Origin: CAZJLP01 sp964546955
GTDB taxonomy: Bacteria; Verrucomicrobiota; Verrucomicrobiia; Opitutales; Opitutaceae
Length of the DNA stretch: 12,757 nt
Assembly: GCA_964546955.1 (NCBI GenBank)
Contig: CAZJLP010000086.1
Location: 1-12,757, forward strand
Direction: 5' to 3'
Part shown: one piece after another, positions 6,819 to 12,620 of the stretch
Position numbering within the stretch: the stretch's first letter is position 1
How the letters are laid out: each line of letters starts with the position of its first letter
Notes under the pieces: model-generated
The model's database searches: none
What the model saw: only the letters and a program-made list of their open reading frames with translations
Told to the model about the DNA's origin: nothing
Translations under genes and position numbers: made by a program

Positions 6819-7991
6819 ATGTCAAGGCCCGCCGCCCGCGAACGTTTCCTTTCGCTCCTGCACACCGCGGTGCGCGACGACTCGCTGGTGAAACTGACTT
6901 TGGGTAAACATCGCGGCGCCGACGCGTCCTTGAAAAACCTTTTCGTGCGCCCCGTGGCGCTGAAATCGGGCCGCTGCCTTTCCTTCGTGTACCGCCACGA
7001 AACGCGGGACATCACGAAGAACTTCTCACCGATGGAAGCTTTGGCGCAGTTGGAGCCGCTCATCGGCGGAGACTTCCTGGACGCTCATCTTTTCACGCCC
7101 GCCCAAACCGCCCAGCTCGAATGTTCACCAGACGGTATCGCGCGGATCTCGGTCAAGACCGCGTCGGCCGCGCCGATGCCGGCGCCCGTCGGCCACGATC
7201 GACCGCGCGACTACTTCGTCGCGGTCGATGCTCCGTGGCTGCGCGCCCTCGGCGTGACTAACGACCGCTCGCAGCCCCGCGAAGGCATGGCGCCAAAATT
7301 TCGTCAGATTAACAAGTTCGTGGAGCTTCTGACCCACTTGATAGACCAAGCCGATCTGCCCGACGATCGCCCCTTCCGCCTGGTGGACATGGGCTGCGGC
7401 AAAGGTTACCTTACCTTTGCGGCCGCGGCATTTTTTCGAACGCGGGCGACCGTGACAGGGATCGAAGCCCGGCCCGACCTCGTTGAATTGTGCAATCAGA
7501 TCGTCGCGAAGGAGTCTTTTTCCAATCTCAACTTCGTTTCCGGAACCATCGCCAACGCAAAGTTCGACAACTGCGATGTGCTGGTCGCATTGCATGCGTG
7601 CGACACGGCCACCGATGATGCAATCGCCAAAGGCGTGGAGGCGGCCGCCAAACTGATCGTGGTTTCTCCCTGCTGTCAGAAGGAACTCCGTCCGCAGTTG
7701 ACCGCTCCGGCCGTGCTGGCTGACGCTCTGCGCCATGGGATTTTCCAGGAGCGGCAAGCGGAGTTCGTCACCGACGCGCTGCGAGCCCAGCTGTTGGAAT
7801 GGGCCGGGTATCGAACCAAAGTCTTCGAGTTCATTTCCACGGAGCACACAGCTAAAAACCTGTTGATTGCCGCGATCAAGCAGCGTCCATCGGGCGACCG
7901 AAGCGCGGCGGAGAGGCTCCGCGCATTCGCGCAATTTTACGGGATTCGGAAACAACAGCTGGCAACGCATCTCGGCGTGGCGTTAGAGTGA
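6819..7991 (+). CDS. SAM-dependent methyltransferase, Methyltransf_32 / GSTCD-METTL25-like
   Basis: A 390-aa cytoplasmic protein. The N-terminal half (1-155) is not recognised. The C-terminal half carries KFRQINKFVELL (160-171), a SAM motif VDMGCGKGYLTF (189-200), the acidic end of beta 2 in GIEARPD (214-220), VALHACDTATDDAI (256-269), SPCCQKEL (283-290) and STEHTAKNLLI (340-350). That series (K..QI.KFVE, LHACDTATD, PCCxKEL, TxKN) is typical of the Methyltransf_32 group, related to GSTCD, METTL25 and the tRNA methyltransferase TRMT13. An RNA substrate is plausible but unproven. Start ATG 6819 has no Shine-Dalgarno sequence; there is no better alternative. The next gene, another methyltransferase, begins 6 nt after the stop, so the two are very likely co-transcribed and perhaps translationally linked. 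Confidence 0.83.
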   Translation: MSRPAARERFLSLLHTAVRDDSLVKLTLGKHRGADASLKNLFVRPVALKSGRCLSFVYRHETRDITKNFSPMEALAQLEPLIGGDFLDAHLFTPAQTAQLECSPDGIARISVKTASAAPMPAPVGHDRPRDYFVAVDAPWLRALGVTNDRSQPREGMAPKFRQINKFVELLTHLIDQADLPDDRPFRLVDMGCGKGYLTFAAAAFFRTRATVTGIEARPDLVELCNQIVAKESFSNLNFVSGTIANAKFDNCDVLVALHACDTATDDAIAKGVEAAAKLIVVSPCCQKELRPQLTAPAVLADALRHGIFQERQAEFVTDALRAQLLEWAGYRTKVFEFISTEHTAKNLLIAAIKQRPSGDRSAAERLRAFAQFYGIRKQQLATHLGVALE

Positions 7992-7997
7992 AGGTGC

Positions 7998-9029
7998 ATG
8001 GATTGGGAAAAGCTCGACTGGGAAGCACTCGACCGTCTCCGCGAAGGGTTTCTATCCGGCGCCGCCGCGGAGGGACCTTATTGGCGATCGCTCGGAGATC
8101 TCGCGAACTACGACGTGACTTATGGCGAGCGGATCGGCTGGAAGTGGGACGCCGTGCTGCACGAACTCCGCGTGCGGGGATGGGAGCCGAGCAATGCCGG
8201 ATCTCCGCTGGCGATCCTTGACTGGGGCTGCGGCAGTGGAATCGCCGGCCGCCGAGTCGTTCGCGCACTCGGACCGCAGGCGGTCGGCAAACTTCAGGTC
8301 TGGGACCACTCCCCTTTAGCTCGGCAGTATGCCGCCGAAGCTGCGGCGAAAGAATTTCCCGGAGTTTCGGTGGAGCTGCTGCCCGCAGCTCCGTGCGAGG
8401 CGGATGTGCTGGTGCTCAGTCACGTGGTGAACGAATTAGACTCGTCGTCGCTCGACGAACTCCGAGCGATTCTTCGCCGCAGTCAGACTGTACTCTGGGT
8501 CGAGCCGGGCACGCGCGCCGTCAGCCACAGCCTCGTCGCCTTTCGCGAGGAGCTCCGAGCGGAGTTCCGCGTTGTCGCGCCCTGCACGCACCAAGCGGCC
8601 TGCGGGCTTCTCGCCCCGGAGAATTCCTCTCATTGGTGTCACGCGTTCGCCGCTCCGCCGACAGGCATCTACGCCGATTCCGACTGGGTGAAGTTCGGGC
8701 AGCGCGCCGGCATCGATCTTCGGAGTCTGCCGTACAGCTTTCTCGTCCTCGAACGCCCAGCGCCGGCGGGAGCGAACCCGTTAACTGAGCCCGATTCGCG
8801 CATCATCGGGGATCCACGGCACTACAAAGGTTTCGCAAAACTGCTGGATTGTTCCGCCGCCGGCCTGACAGAGCTGACCCTGCAAAAACGGACGGATCCC
8901 GCCCTGTTTAAAGCACTCAAACGCGAAACCGGGGTCCCCGTCTATCGCTGGACCCGCGCGACAGACCAAATAACGAAGGGCGAAAAGGTTTACCCGGAGC
9001 CCTCCGCCGATATCGGGGCGATGGGTTAG
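7998..9029 (+). CDS. Rsm22/METTL17-like ribosomal small-subunit methyltransferase family protein with conserved Cys set
   Basis: A 343-aa protein with a Rossmann methyltransferase core: ILDWGCGSGIAGRRV (73-87, motif I), VWDHSP (101-106), VLSHVVNELD (139-148) and VLWVEPGTR (165-173). These match the Rsm22 family (yeast Rsm22, human METTL17), where mitochondrial members act in small-ribosomal-subunit assembly. After the core comes APCTHQAACG ... HWCHAF with C196, C202 and C214, and then C285 in KLLDCSAAG. Four cysteines so placed correspond to those reported to bind an Fe-S cluster in mitochondrial relatives, so a cluster is inferred here too. The gene starts 6 nt after the previous stop, with AAGG (7991-7994) just ahead of ATG 7998. 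The C-terminal tail after about residue 325 is unremarkable. Whether the bacterial protein methylates rRNA or only aids assembly is not known from the sequence. Confidence 0.82.
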   Translation: MDWEKLDWEALDRLREGFLSGAAAEGPYWRSLGDLANYDVTYGERIGWKWDAVLHELRVRGWEPSNAGSPLAILDWGCGSGIAGRRVVRALGPQAVGKLQVWDHSPLARQYAAEAAAKEFPGVSVELLPAAPCEADVLVLSHVVNELDSSSLDELRAILRRSQTVLWVEPGTRAVSHSLVAFREELRAEFRVVAPCTHQAACGLLAPENSSHWCHAFAAPPTGIYADSDWVKFGQRAGIDLRSLPYSFLVLERPAPAGANPLTEPDSRIIGDPRHYKGFAKLLDCSAAGLTELTLQKRTDPALFKALKRETGVPVYRWTRATDQITKGEKVYPEPSADIGAMG

Positions 9030-9142
9030 CAGGCTCGCACCGGATCGGGCGGAAGTCGTTTCACTGGACTCCGCTTGGCGATCCGTCCCGATTATGGGAT
9101 TTTCCTGTTCCAATATCGAGCCGGTAAGGGCGTTCCTGGCAA

Positions 9143-9155
9143 AGAGATATTCTCT
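9143..9155. promoter_or_regulatory. 13-bp inverted repeat AGAGA-TAT-TCTCT upstream of a -10-like TATAAT
   Basis: A perfect 5-bp inverted repeat (AGAGA, 3-nt spacer, TCTCT) lies in a locally AT-rich patch in the 202-nt gap after the Rsm22-like gene, about 23 nt before the TATAAT at 9178. Its location fits an operator for the small downstream gene, but a repeat this short can occur by chance. Confidence 0.2.
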
Positions 9156-9177
9156 ATCCTGCTTTTGAACAGATTCT

Positions 9178-9183
9178 TATAAT
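9178..9183 (+). promoter_or_regulatory. Candidate -10 box (TATAAT) for the 62-aa exported peptide gene
   Basis: A perfect sigma70-type TATAAT stands 48 nt upstream of ATG 9232 in an AT-rich patch unlike its surroundings. A matching -35 is not obvious: TTGAAC at 9165-9170 is only 7 nt away, and the hexamer at the ideal distance (TATCCT, 9155-9160) is poor. The call is therefore tentative. Confidence 0.3.
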
Positions 9184-9231
9184 CCTCACGCCAGCTTGGC
9201 ACAGGCCGTGCAAGGAGATCTCGCGACGGCT

Positions 9232-9420
9232 ATGAAAACCCTCCTTTCGCTCGCCGCAGTGCTCGGCTTCAGCGTATGTGCCAGTTTGGTCACCGCGATC
9301 GCTTCACCGGCGGAGTCGGCCTCGCCTAAGACGGCTGAGACCGCGCCAAGCAAGCCGGTCGAGAAACAGCGTGAACCCCAGAAGACGTTGCCGATCCGGG
9401 CACATCTCTGGCTCACCTAA
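9232..9420 (+). CDS. Small exported peptide, hypothetical (62 aa)
   Basis: A 62-aa reading frame starting MKTLLSLAAVLGFSVCASLV, a textbook Sec signal peptide (K2, then an approximately 20-residue hydrophobic core) with a plausible cleavage site after A-I-A near residues 22-24. The mature part is about 38 residues, rich in Ser, Pro, Glu and Lys (SPAESASPK, APSKPVEKQREPQK), ending PIRAHLWLT. I recognise no family. AAGGAGATC at 9212-9220 is one of the few Shine-Dalgarno-like sequences in the window, although its spacing of about 12-13 nt to ATG 9232 is long. The frame is open upstream to 9196, but starting there would bury the signal peptide. It has its own candidate -10 box and is followed by a hairpin at 9449-9468. 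The evidence is composition and layout only. Confidence 0.5.
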   Translation: MKTLLSLAAVLGFSVCASLVTAIASPAESASPKTAETAPSKPVEKQREPQKTLPIRAHLWLT

Positions 9421-9448
9421 CGCTTCGGATTCGACAATCACGACCTGT

Positions 9449-9468
9449 GGCGGCTTTCGCCGGCCGCC
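9449..9468. other. GC hairpin between the two small genes
   Basis: GGCGGC (9449-9454) and GCCGCC (9463-9468) form a perfect 6-bp stem with an 8-nt loop, 29 nt after the 62-aa gene. No T-tract follows, so factor-independent termination is doubtful; it could protect a 3' end or be incidental in GC-rich DNA. Confidence 0.3.
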
Positions 9469-9550
9469 TCGGGCACGTATCGCGTTGCCCGCCCTCGCTC
9501 TTGACTCGCGCCCGGAGCCTGCGGCACTCTGTGCGCTCTATTTCTGACAC

Positions 9551-9655
9551 ATGAGCAAACAATACAATAAAGTGATCAAACGTAAGCGCCGTGCGGCCTA
9601 TCTTAAGCGAAAGAAAGTCGCGGCCCAAAAAACGTCCAAGTCGGCCAAGAAGTAA
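9551..9655 (+). CDS. 34-aa highly basic protein, possible ribosome- or nucleic-acid-associated small protein
   Basis: A 34-codon gene beginning MSKQYNKVIKRKRRAAYL and ending SKSAKK. It has 11 Lys and 4 Arg (44% basic), no acidic residue and no cysteine; the N-terminal part looks like one amphipathic basic helix and the tail is Lys/Ala/Ser-rich. The start is fixed: an in-frame TGA lies at 9545-9547, two codons upstream of ATG 9551. A strong intrinsic terminator stands 26 nt after the stop, so it appears to be a short transcription unit of its own; TTGACT at 9501-9506 could be a -35, but no good -10 pairs with it. It lies between an Rsm22-like gene and rimO. Composition fits a tiny ribosomal or RNA/DNA-binding protein. 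I have an unverified impression of similar KQYNK/KRKRR peptides in other Verrucomicrobiota. Function unknown. Confidence 0.68.
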   Translation: MSKQYNKVIKRKRRAAYLKRKKVAAQKTSKSAKK

Positions 9656-9681
9656 CGTTTACCGCTCATACGCTCTTGTAG

Positions 9682-9709
9682 ACCGCGGCCGAACAAGCCG
9701 CGGTTTTTT
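9682..9709 (+). terminator. Strong intrinsic terminator
   Basis: ACCGCGGC (9682-9689) pairs perfectly over 8 bp with GCCGCGGT (9697-9704) around a 7-nt loop, followed at once by six T residues (9704-9709). This is the best factor-independent terminator in the window. It ends the transcript of the 34-aa gene and insulates rimO, which starts 81 nt later. Confidence 0.88.
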
Positions 9710-9790
9710 AGTCACTATTCCTAATTGTCCGCCCCGGCGGATTGCCGCATTCTCGAGGTCCGCTAGCGTCTCGTCCCGTCCGCATTGTTC

Positions 9791-11203
9791 ATGATCAAAG
9801 TCAGTCTTATCTCTCTCGGTTGCGCGAAGAATCTCGTAGATAGCGAGATCATGGTCGGCCACCTGCACCAGGCCGGCATGCAGGTCGTTCCGGAGGCGGA
9901 CAACGCCGATGTGGTGATCGTCAACACCTGCTCCTTCATCGACTCGTCGAAGGAGGAGTCGATCAATACGATCCTCGAAGCCCATCAGAACCGGGGCATG
10001 CGCAAAAAGCGAAAGGATCAGAAGTTGATCGTTGCGGGCTGCATGTCGCAGCGATTCTCGAAAGATCTGCCGACGGCGATCCCCGAAGTGGATGCATTTA
10101 TCGGCTTGGACCAGATTACGAAGGTCGCGCCCATCATTGAAGATATTTACGCGAAGGAGCGCGGGCGGCTGGAGGCGCCCATGAGTTTTGTGACCGCCCG
10201 GTCGACCTACATTCCGGATTACGACACGCCGCGATTCCGCCTGACGCCCAATCATTTCGCGTACGTCAAGATCGCGGAAGGCTGCAACCACCCGTGCACG
10301 TTTTGCATCATTCCTCAAATCCGGGGCCGGCATCGGAGCCGCACGGTAGAGAGCGTGGTCAACGAAGCGCGCCGCCTGGTGGCCGAAGGGGTAAAGGAGC
10401 TCAACCTGATCTCCCAAGACACCACGTATTTCGGCATGGATACGTGGGAACAGCGCCCCAATCCGCGCACGCCGGTCGACTCCTCCCGCGGCACCGCCCT
10501 CACCTCCCTGCTGCGCGAACTGAATGCGATCGAGGGCGATTTTTGGATTCGGCTGCTGTATACGCACCCGGCGCACTGGAGCGACGAATTGATCAAGACC
10601 ATCGCCGAATGCCCGAAGGTCGCGCGCTACGTCGACATGCCGCTTCAGCACATCAGCGACCACATGCTGGGCCTGATGCAGCGGGAAACGTCGTCGGCCT
10701 ATATCCGCGACCTGGTCAAACGCATCCGCGCCGGTATTCCGGGAATCGCGCTCCGCACGACCTTCATCGTCGGCTTCCCCGGTGAGACCGAGGCCGATGT
10801 GGACGAGCTTTGCCAGTTCATCGAGGAGACCAAGTTCGAACGTCTGGGCGTTTTTCGCTATTCGCAGGAGGAAGGCACGCGGGCCGGCAAGATGGCCGAC
10901 CAGATCCCGCCGAAGGTAAAGGAGGCGCGCTGGCACCGCACGATGTCCCTCCAGCGCGAAATCGCGGCCGAAGTAAGTCGGCGCGCCGTGGGCAGCACGA
11001 TCAAGGTTCTTATTGAAGAGCCAGGCGTTGCGCGCGGCGAAGCGGATGCTCCCGATATCGACGGCCGTGTGTATGTGCCCCTGACGCTGCGCGTCGGCGA
11101 GTTTGCCTCGGTACGAATCAGCGGGTACGAGGACTACGATTTGCACGCGGTGCCGGCGGCGGAACTGCCGCCTGTGCGGAAGCTCGCGAAGCAGGCTCAA
11201 TAG
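9791..11203 (+). CDS. rimO: Ribosomal protein uS12 methylthiotransferase RimO (radical SAM)
   Basis: A 470-aa radical-SAM enzyme that adds a methylthio group to the conserved aspartate of ribosomal protein uS12. The N-terminal UPF0004 domain carries three cluster cysteines (C11 in ISLGCAKNLVDSE, C47 in NTCSFID, C84 in AGCMSQR). The radical SAM core has C165-x3-C169-x2-C172 in EGCNHPCTFCIIPQIRGRHR, then ISQDTTYFGMD, RLLYTHP, YVDMPLQHISD and FIVGFPGETEAD. A C-terminal TRAM domain (about 395-458) includes EADAPDIDGRVYV, a RimO signature that separates it from MiaB. Start is ATG 9791 (M-I-K-V-S-L-I-S-L-G-C); TTG 9785 is in frame but gives only two extra residues. No Shine-Dalgarno sequence precedes it. 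It probably heads a unit with the following lipoprotein (17-nt gap) and DUF1802 genes. Confidence 0.95.
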   Translation: MIKVSLISLGCAKNLVDSEIMVGHLHQAGMQVVPEADNADVVIVNTCSFIDSSKEESINTILEAHQNRGMRKKRKDQKLIVAGCMSQRFSKDLPTAIPEVDAFIGLDQITKVAPIIEDIYAKERGRLEAPMSFVTARSTYIPDYDTPRFRLTPNHFAYVKIAEGCNHPCTFCIIPQIRGRHRSRTVESVVNEARRLVAEGVKELNLISQDTTYFGMDTWEQRPNPRTPVDSSRGTALTSLLRELNAIEGDFWIRLLYTHPAHWSDELIKTIAECPKVARYVDMPLQHISDHMLGLMQRETSSAYIRDLVKRIRAGIPGIALRTTFIVGFPGETEADVDELCQFIEETKFERLGVFRYSQEEGTRAGKMADQIPPKVKEARWHRTMSLQREIAAEVSRRAVGSTIKVLIEEPGVARGEADAPDIDGRVYVPLTLRVGEFASVRISGYEDYDLHAVPAAELPPVRKLAKQAQ

Positions 11204-11220
11204 GCGCACACTTTCAACGT

Positions 11221-11775
11221 ATGCCAGCGATCGGTCGCAACGGTAACGAGAGTCGCAACCCGCACTTCCGTCCCCTGCGCCTTCTTCTGGCGGTCGCGAT
11301 CATGCTGCTGGCGGCCTGTGCGCCGAAAGACCCCCTCGACCTCACAATCAAAGCGCCGACTCTGGGAGCGTTCAATGACTGGTGGAGCGATCGTCGGCCG
11401 GATTTCCCCGAGGATACCGCTCGCGAATTCGAACGCGCGTTTCAGTTGCTGAATACCTCGACCGCGCGGCTGCGGCCGATGCGCCTCGAAGACCCGAACG
11501 ATCCCTTCGCCAAACGCCTGCACCGGCTGAGCGTCCGCAGCGTGATCATTTCCGCGTACCACGAGCGCAACGAACAGCTGCAGCGGGAAATGCTGCAGGA
11601 GATGGAAAGCCTGTCCACGCTCCTGAAACTTCCGCCCGAGGCGGCAAATGATCCCGTGCAGCGGCGGCGTGAATCCCTGGCCCGCTCCAGCCAAAAACAG
11701 ATCGACGCGATCACCCAGGAAGTCGAACGGATCAAAGCGCGCATCAAGGAACTCTCTCCTTCGCGCACACCATGA
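11221..11775 (+). CDS. Predicted lipoprotein with C-terminal coiled coil, unknown function
   Basis: A 184-aa protein with a long Arg-rich n-region, a hydrophobic stretch (20-32) and lipobox L-L-A-A-C with C33 as lipidation site; the following A-P-K gives no inner-membrane retention aspartate at +2. The mature part is hydrophilic and largely helical (EFERAFQLLNTSTARLR; NEQLQREMLQEMESLSTLLKL; QKQIDAITQEVERIKARIKEL), with probable coiled coils around 120-138 and 155-178. I do not recognise a family. It follows rimO by 17 nt and its stop overlaps the DUF1802 start (ATGA at 11772-11775), so translational coupling with that gene is likely. Only ATG 11221 gives a complete signal peptide. Confidence 0.7.
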   Translation: MPAIGRNGNESRNPHFRPLRLLLAVAIMLLAACAPKDPLDLTIKAPTLGAFNDWWSDRRPDFPEDTAREFERAFQLLNTSTARLRPMRLEDPNDPFAKRLHRLSVRSVIISAYHERNEQLQREMLQEMESLSTLLKLPPEAANDPVQRRRESLARSSQKQIDAITQEVERIKARIKELSPSRTP

Positions 11776-12329
11776 TGGCTCCCGCCTTCAAAGAATGGCG
11801 GGTGATCGTGGAGGCGCTCGGAGCGGGTGAACAAGTTCTCATTCTGAGGAAGGGCGGAATCTCCGAAGGCAAAGCCGGATTTCAGCCAAACTGTGACCGC
11901 TTCTGGCTCTTCCCCACTGCATTTCACGAGCAGTTGGAAAAGACAAAACCCGCCGCGGCGCGTGGGTACACCCCGGGAGAAGCGGCGCTCAGCGGACCAG
12001 ACTCGACGGTGCCGCTGCGGTACTTCGCCAACCTCGTGAAAGCAGAGTTTTTGACCGATTGGGAGCGCATCTCCGCGCTCGATGCGCACCATTTCTGGAC
12101 CTCGCAAACCGTGCGCGAGCGTTACGCATGGAAGAAGCCGCACGGCCTCCACGCATTGGTGATTCGCGTACACCGTCTTACTACCCCGATCGCCCTTGCC
12201 GTCACCGAACAGATGGCAGGCTGCAAATCTTGGATCGAAGTGCCTTACGCCTTCGATGCGATGCCCTCGACCCCCGTACTCGACGACCCGACGTTTGCCC
12301 GCCGCGTCGCCGAGCTTCCGCTGGTTTGA
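11772..12329 (+). CDS. DUF1802 family protein
   Basis: A 185-aa soluble protein without signal peptide or membrane segment. The pattern FKEWRVIVEALGAGEQVLILRKGGISEG (6-33), GFQPNCDRFWLFPTAFHEQ (36-54), HHFWTSQTVRERYAWKKPHGLHALVIRVHRL and GCKSWIEV corresponds to DUF1802, a family of unknown function found in cyanobacteria and several other phyla. The conserved LRKGGIxEG and FWLFPT motifs suggest a small enzyme-like or binding fold, but no activity is known to me. Start is ATG 11772, overlapping the stop of the lipoprotein gene by 4 nt (ATGA); ATG 11775 directly after is equally possible. A hairpin-rich gap follows. Confidence 0.8.
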   Translation: MMAPAFKEWRVIVEALGAGEQVLILRKGGISEGKAGFQPNCDRFWLFPTAFHEQLEKTKPAAARGYTPGEAALSGPDSTVPLRYFANLVKAEFLTDWERISALDAHHFWTSQTVRERYAWKKPHGLHALVIRVHRLTTPIALAVTEQMAGCKSWIEVPYAFDAMPSTPVLDDPTFARRVAELPLV

Positions 12330-12394
12330 AGCGCTTCCCCCAGGGTTGTCGGGTGCGCGTTAGACACCCATTTGCACCAATCCCTGCGGAAACC

Positions 12395-12417
12395 CCTGAG
12401 CGGGAATGTCAGGTTTT
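12395..12417 (+). terminator. Weak terminator-like hairpin after DUF1802 gene
   Basis: A 5-bp stem CCTGA/TCAGG with a 9-nt loop is followed directly by TTTT. The stem is short, so efficiency would be low; position 66 nt after the DUF1802 stop is consistent with an operon end. Confidence 0.28.
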
Positions 12418-12474
12418 CACTGAGGAGGGGTAAAGACTACAAAACTTCAGCTTGCCTGAAACCGGCCAGGCGGT

Positions 12475-12496
12475 AGAGCTAGGGTGTTCCAGCTCT
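12475..12496. other. Inverted repeat / RNA hairpin upstream of the partial exported protein gene
   Basis: AGAGCT (12475-12480) and AGCTCT (12491-12496) pair perfectly. The stem can continue inward with GG/CC (12482-12483 with 12489-12490) past a bulged A, closing a GTGTT loop, and outward through two G-T wobbles. It has no T-tract, and could be part of a structured leader or a REP-like element. Confidence 0.35.
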
Positions 12497-12620
12497 GTAT
12501 CCGGGTTTCAACTACGATAGCGTTCGAGGCGGCGCCTGTGAGGTTAATAGGCCGTGTTTTGGATCGTTATTCTAGGCCCGTCGGTTTCCAGCACTTCCGC
12601 TTCAACTCTTCGTTGTCTTT

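Larger units (their letters stand above)
12330..12620. other. 291-nt hairpin-rich leader/intergenic region
   Basis: No gene is supported. The first part contains CCTGA (12395-12399) / TCAGG (12409-12413) followed by TTTT, a weak terminator-like element for the DUF1802 unit. Then come TTCAG/CTGAA (12446-12460) and AGAGCT/AGCTCT (12475-12496). The last third holds TTATTCTA near 12568-12575, which could be a -10 region, without a good -35. A stretch resembling a tRNA D-arm (GGTAGAGC, 12472-12479) does not continue as a tRNA. Confidence 0.45.

Noticed and set aside
9086..9103. Terminator TCCC-GGGA-TTTT after the Rsm22-like gene
   Set aside because: A 4-bp stem with a 6-nt loop is too weak to support a call.
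9165..9183. TTGAAC plus TATAAT as a -35/-10 pair
   Set aside because: The spacing is only 7 nt, far from the 16-18 nt needed; only the -10 is retained as a tentative feature.
9659..11209. A 516-codon open frame on the minus strand opposite rimO
   Set aside because: It lies wholly antisense to an unmistakable rimO, its product is Arg/His/Asp-rich with no known motif, and such frames are common opposite GC-rich genes.
12455..12530. tRNA gene suggested by GGTAGAGC and a later GGGTTTCAA
   Set aside because: No matching acceptor stem or anticodon arm can be drawn, and the T-loop consensus is wrong.
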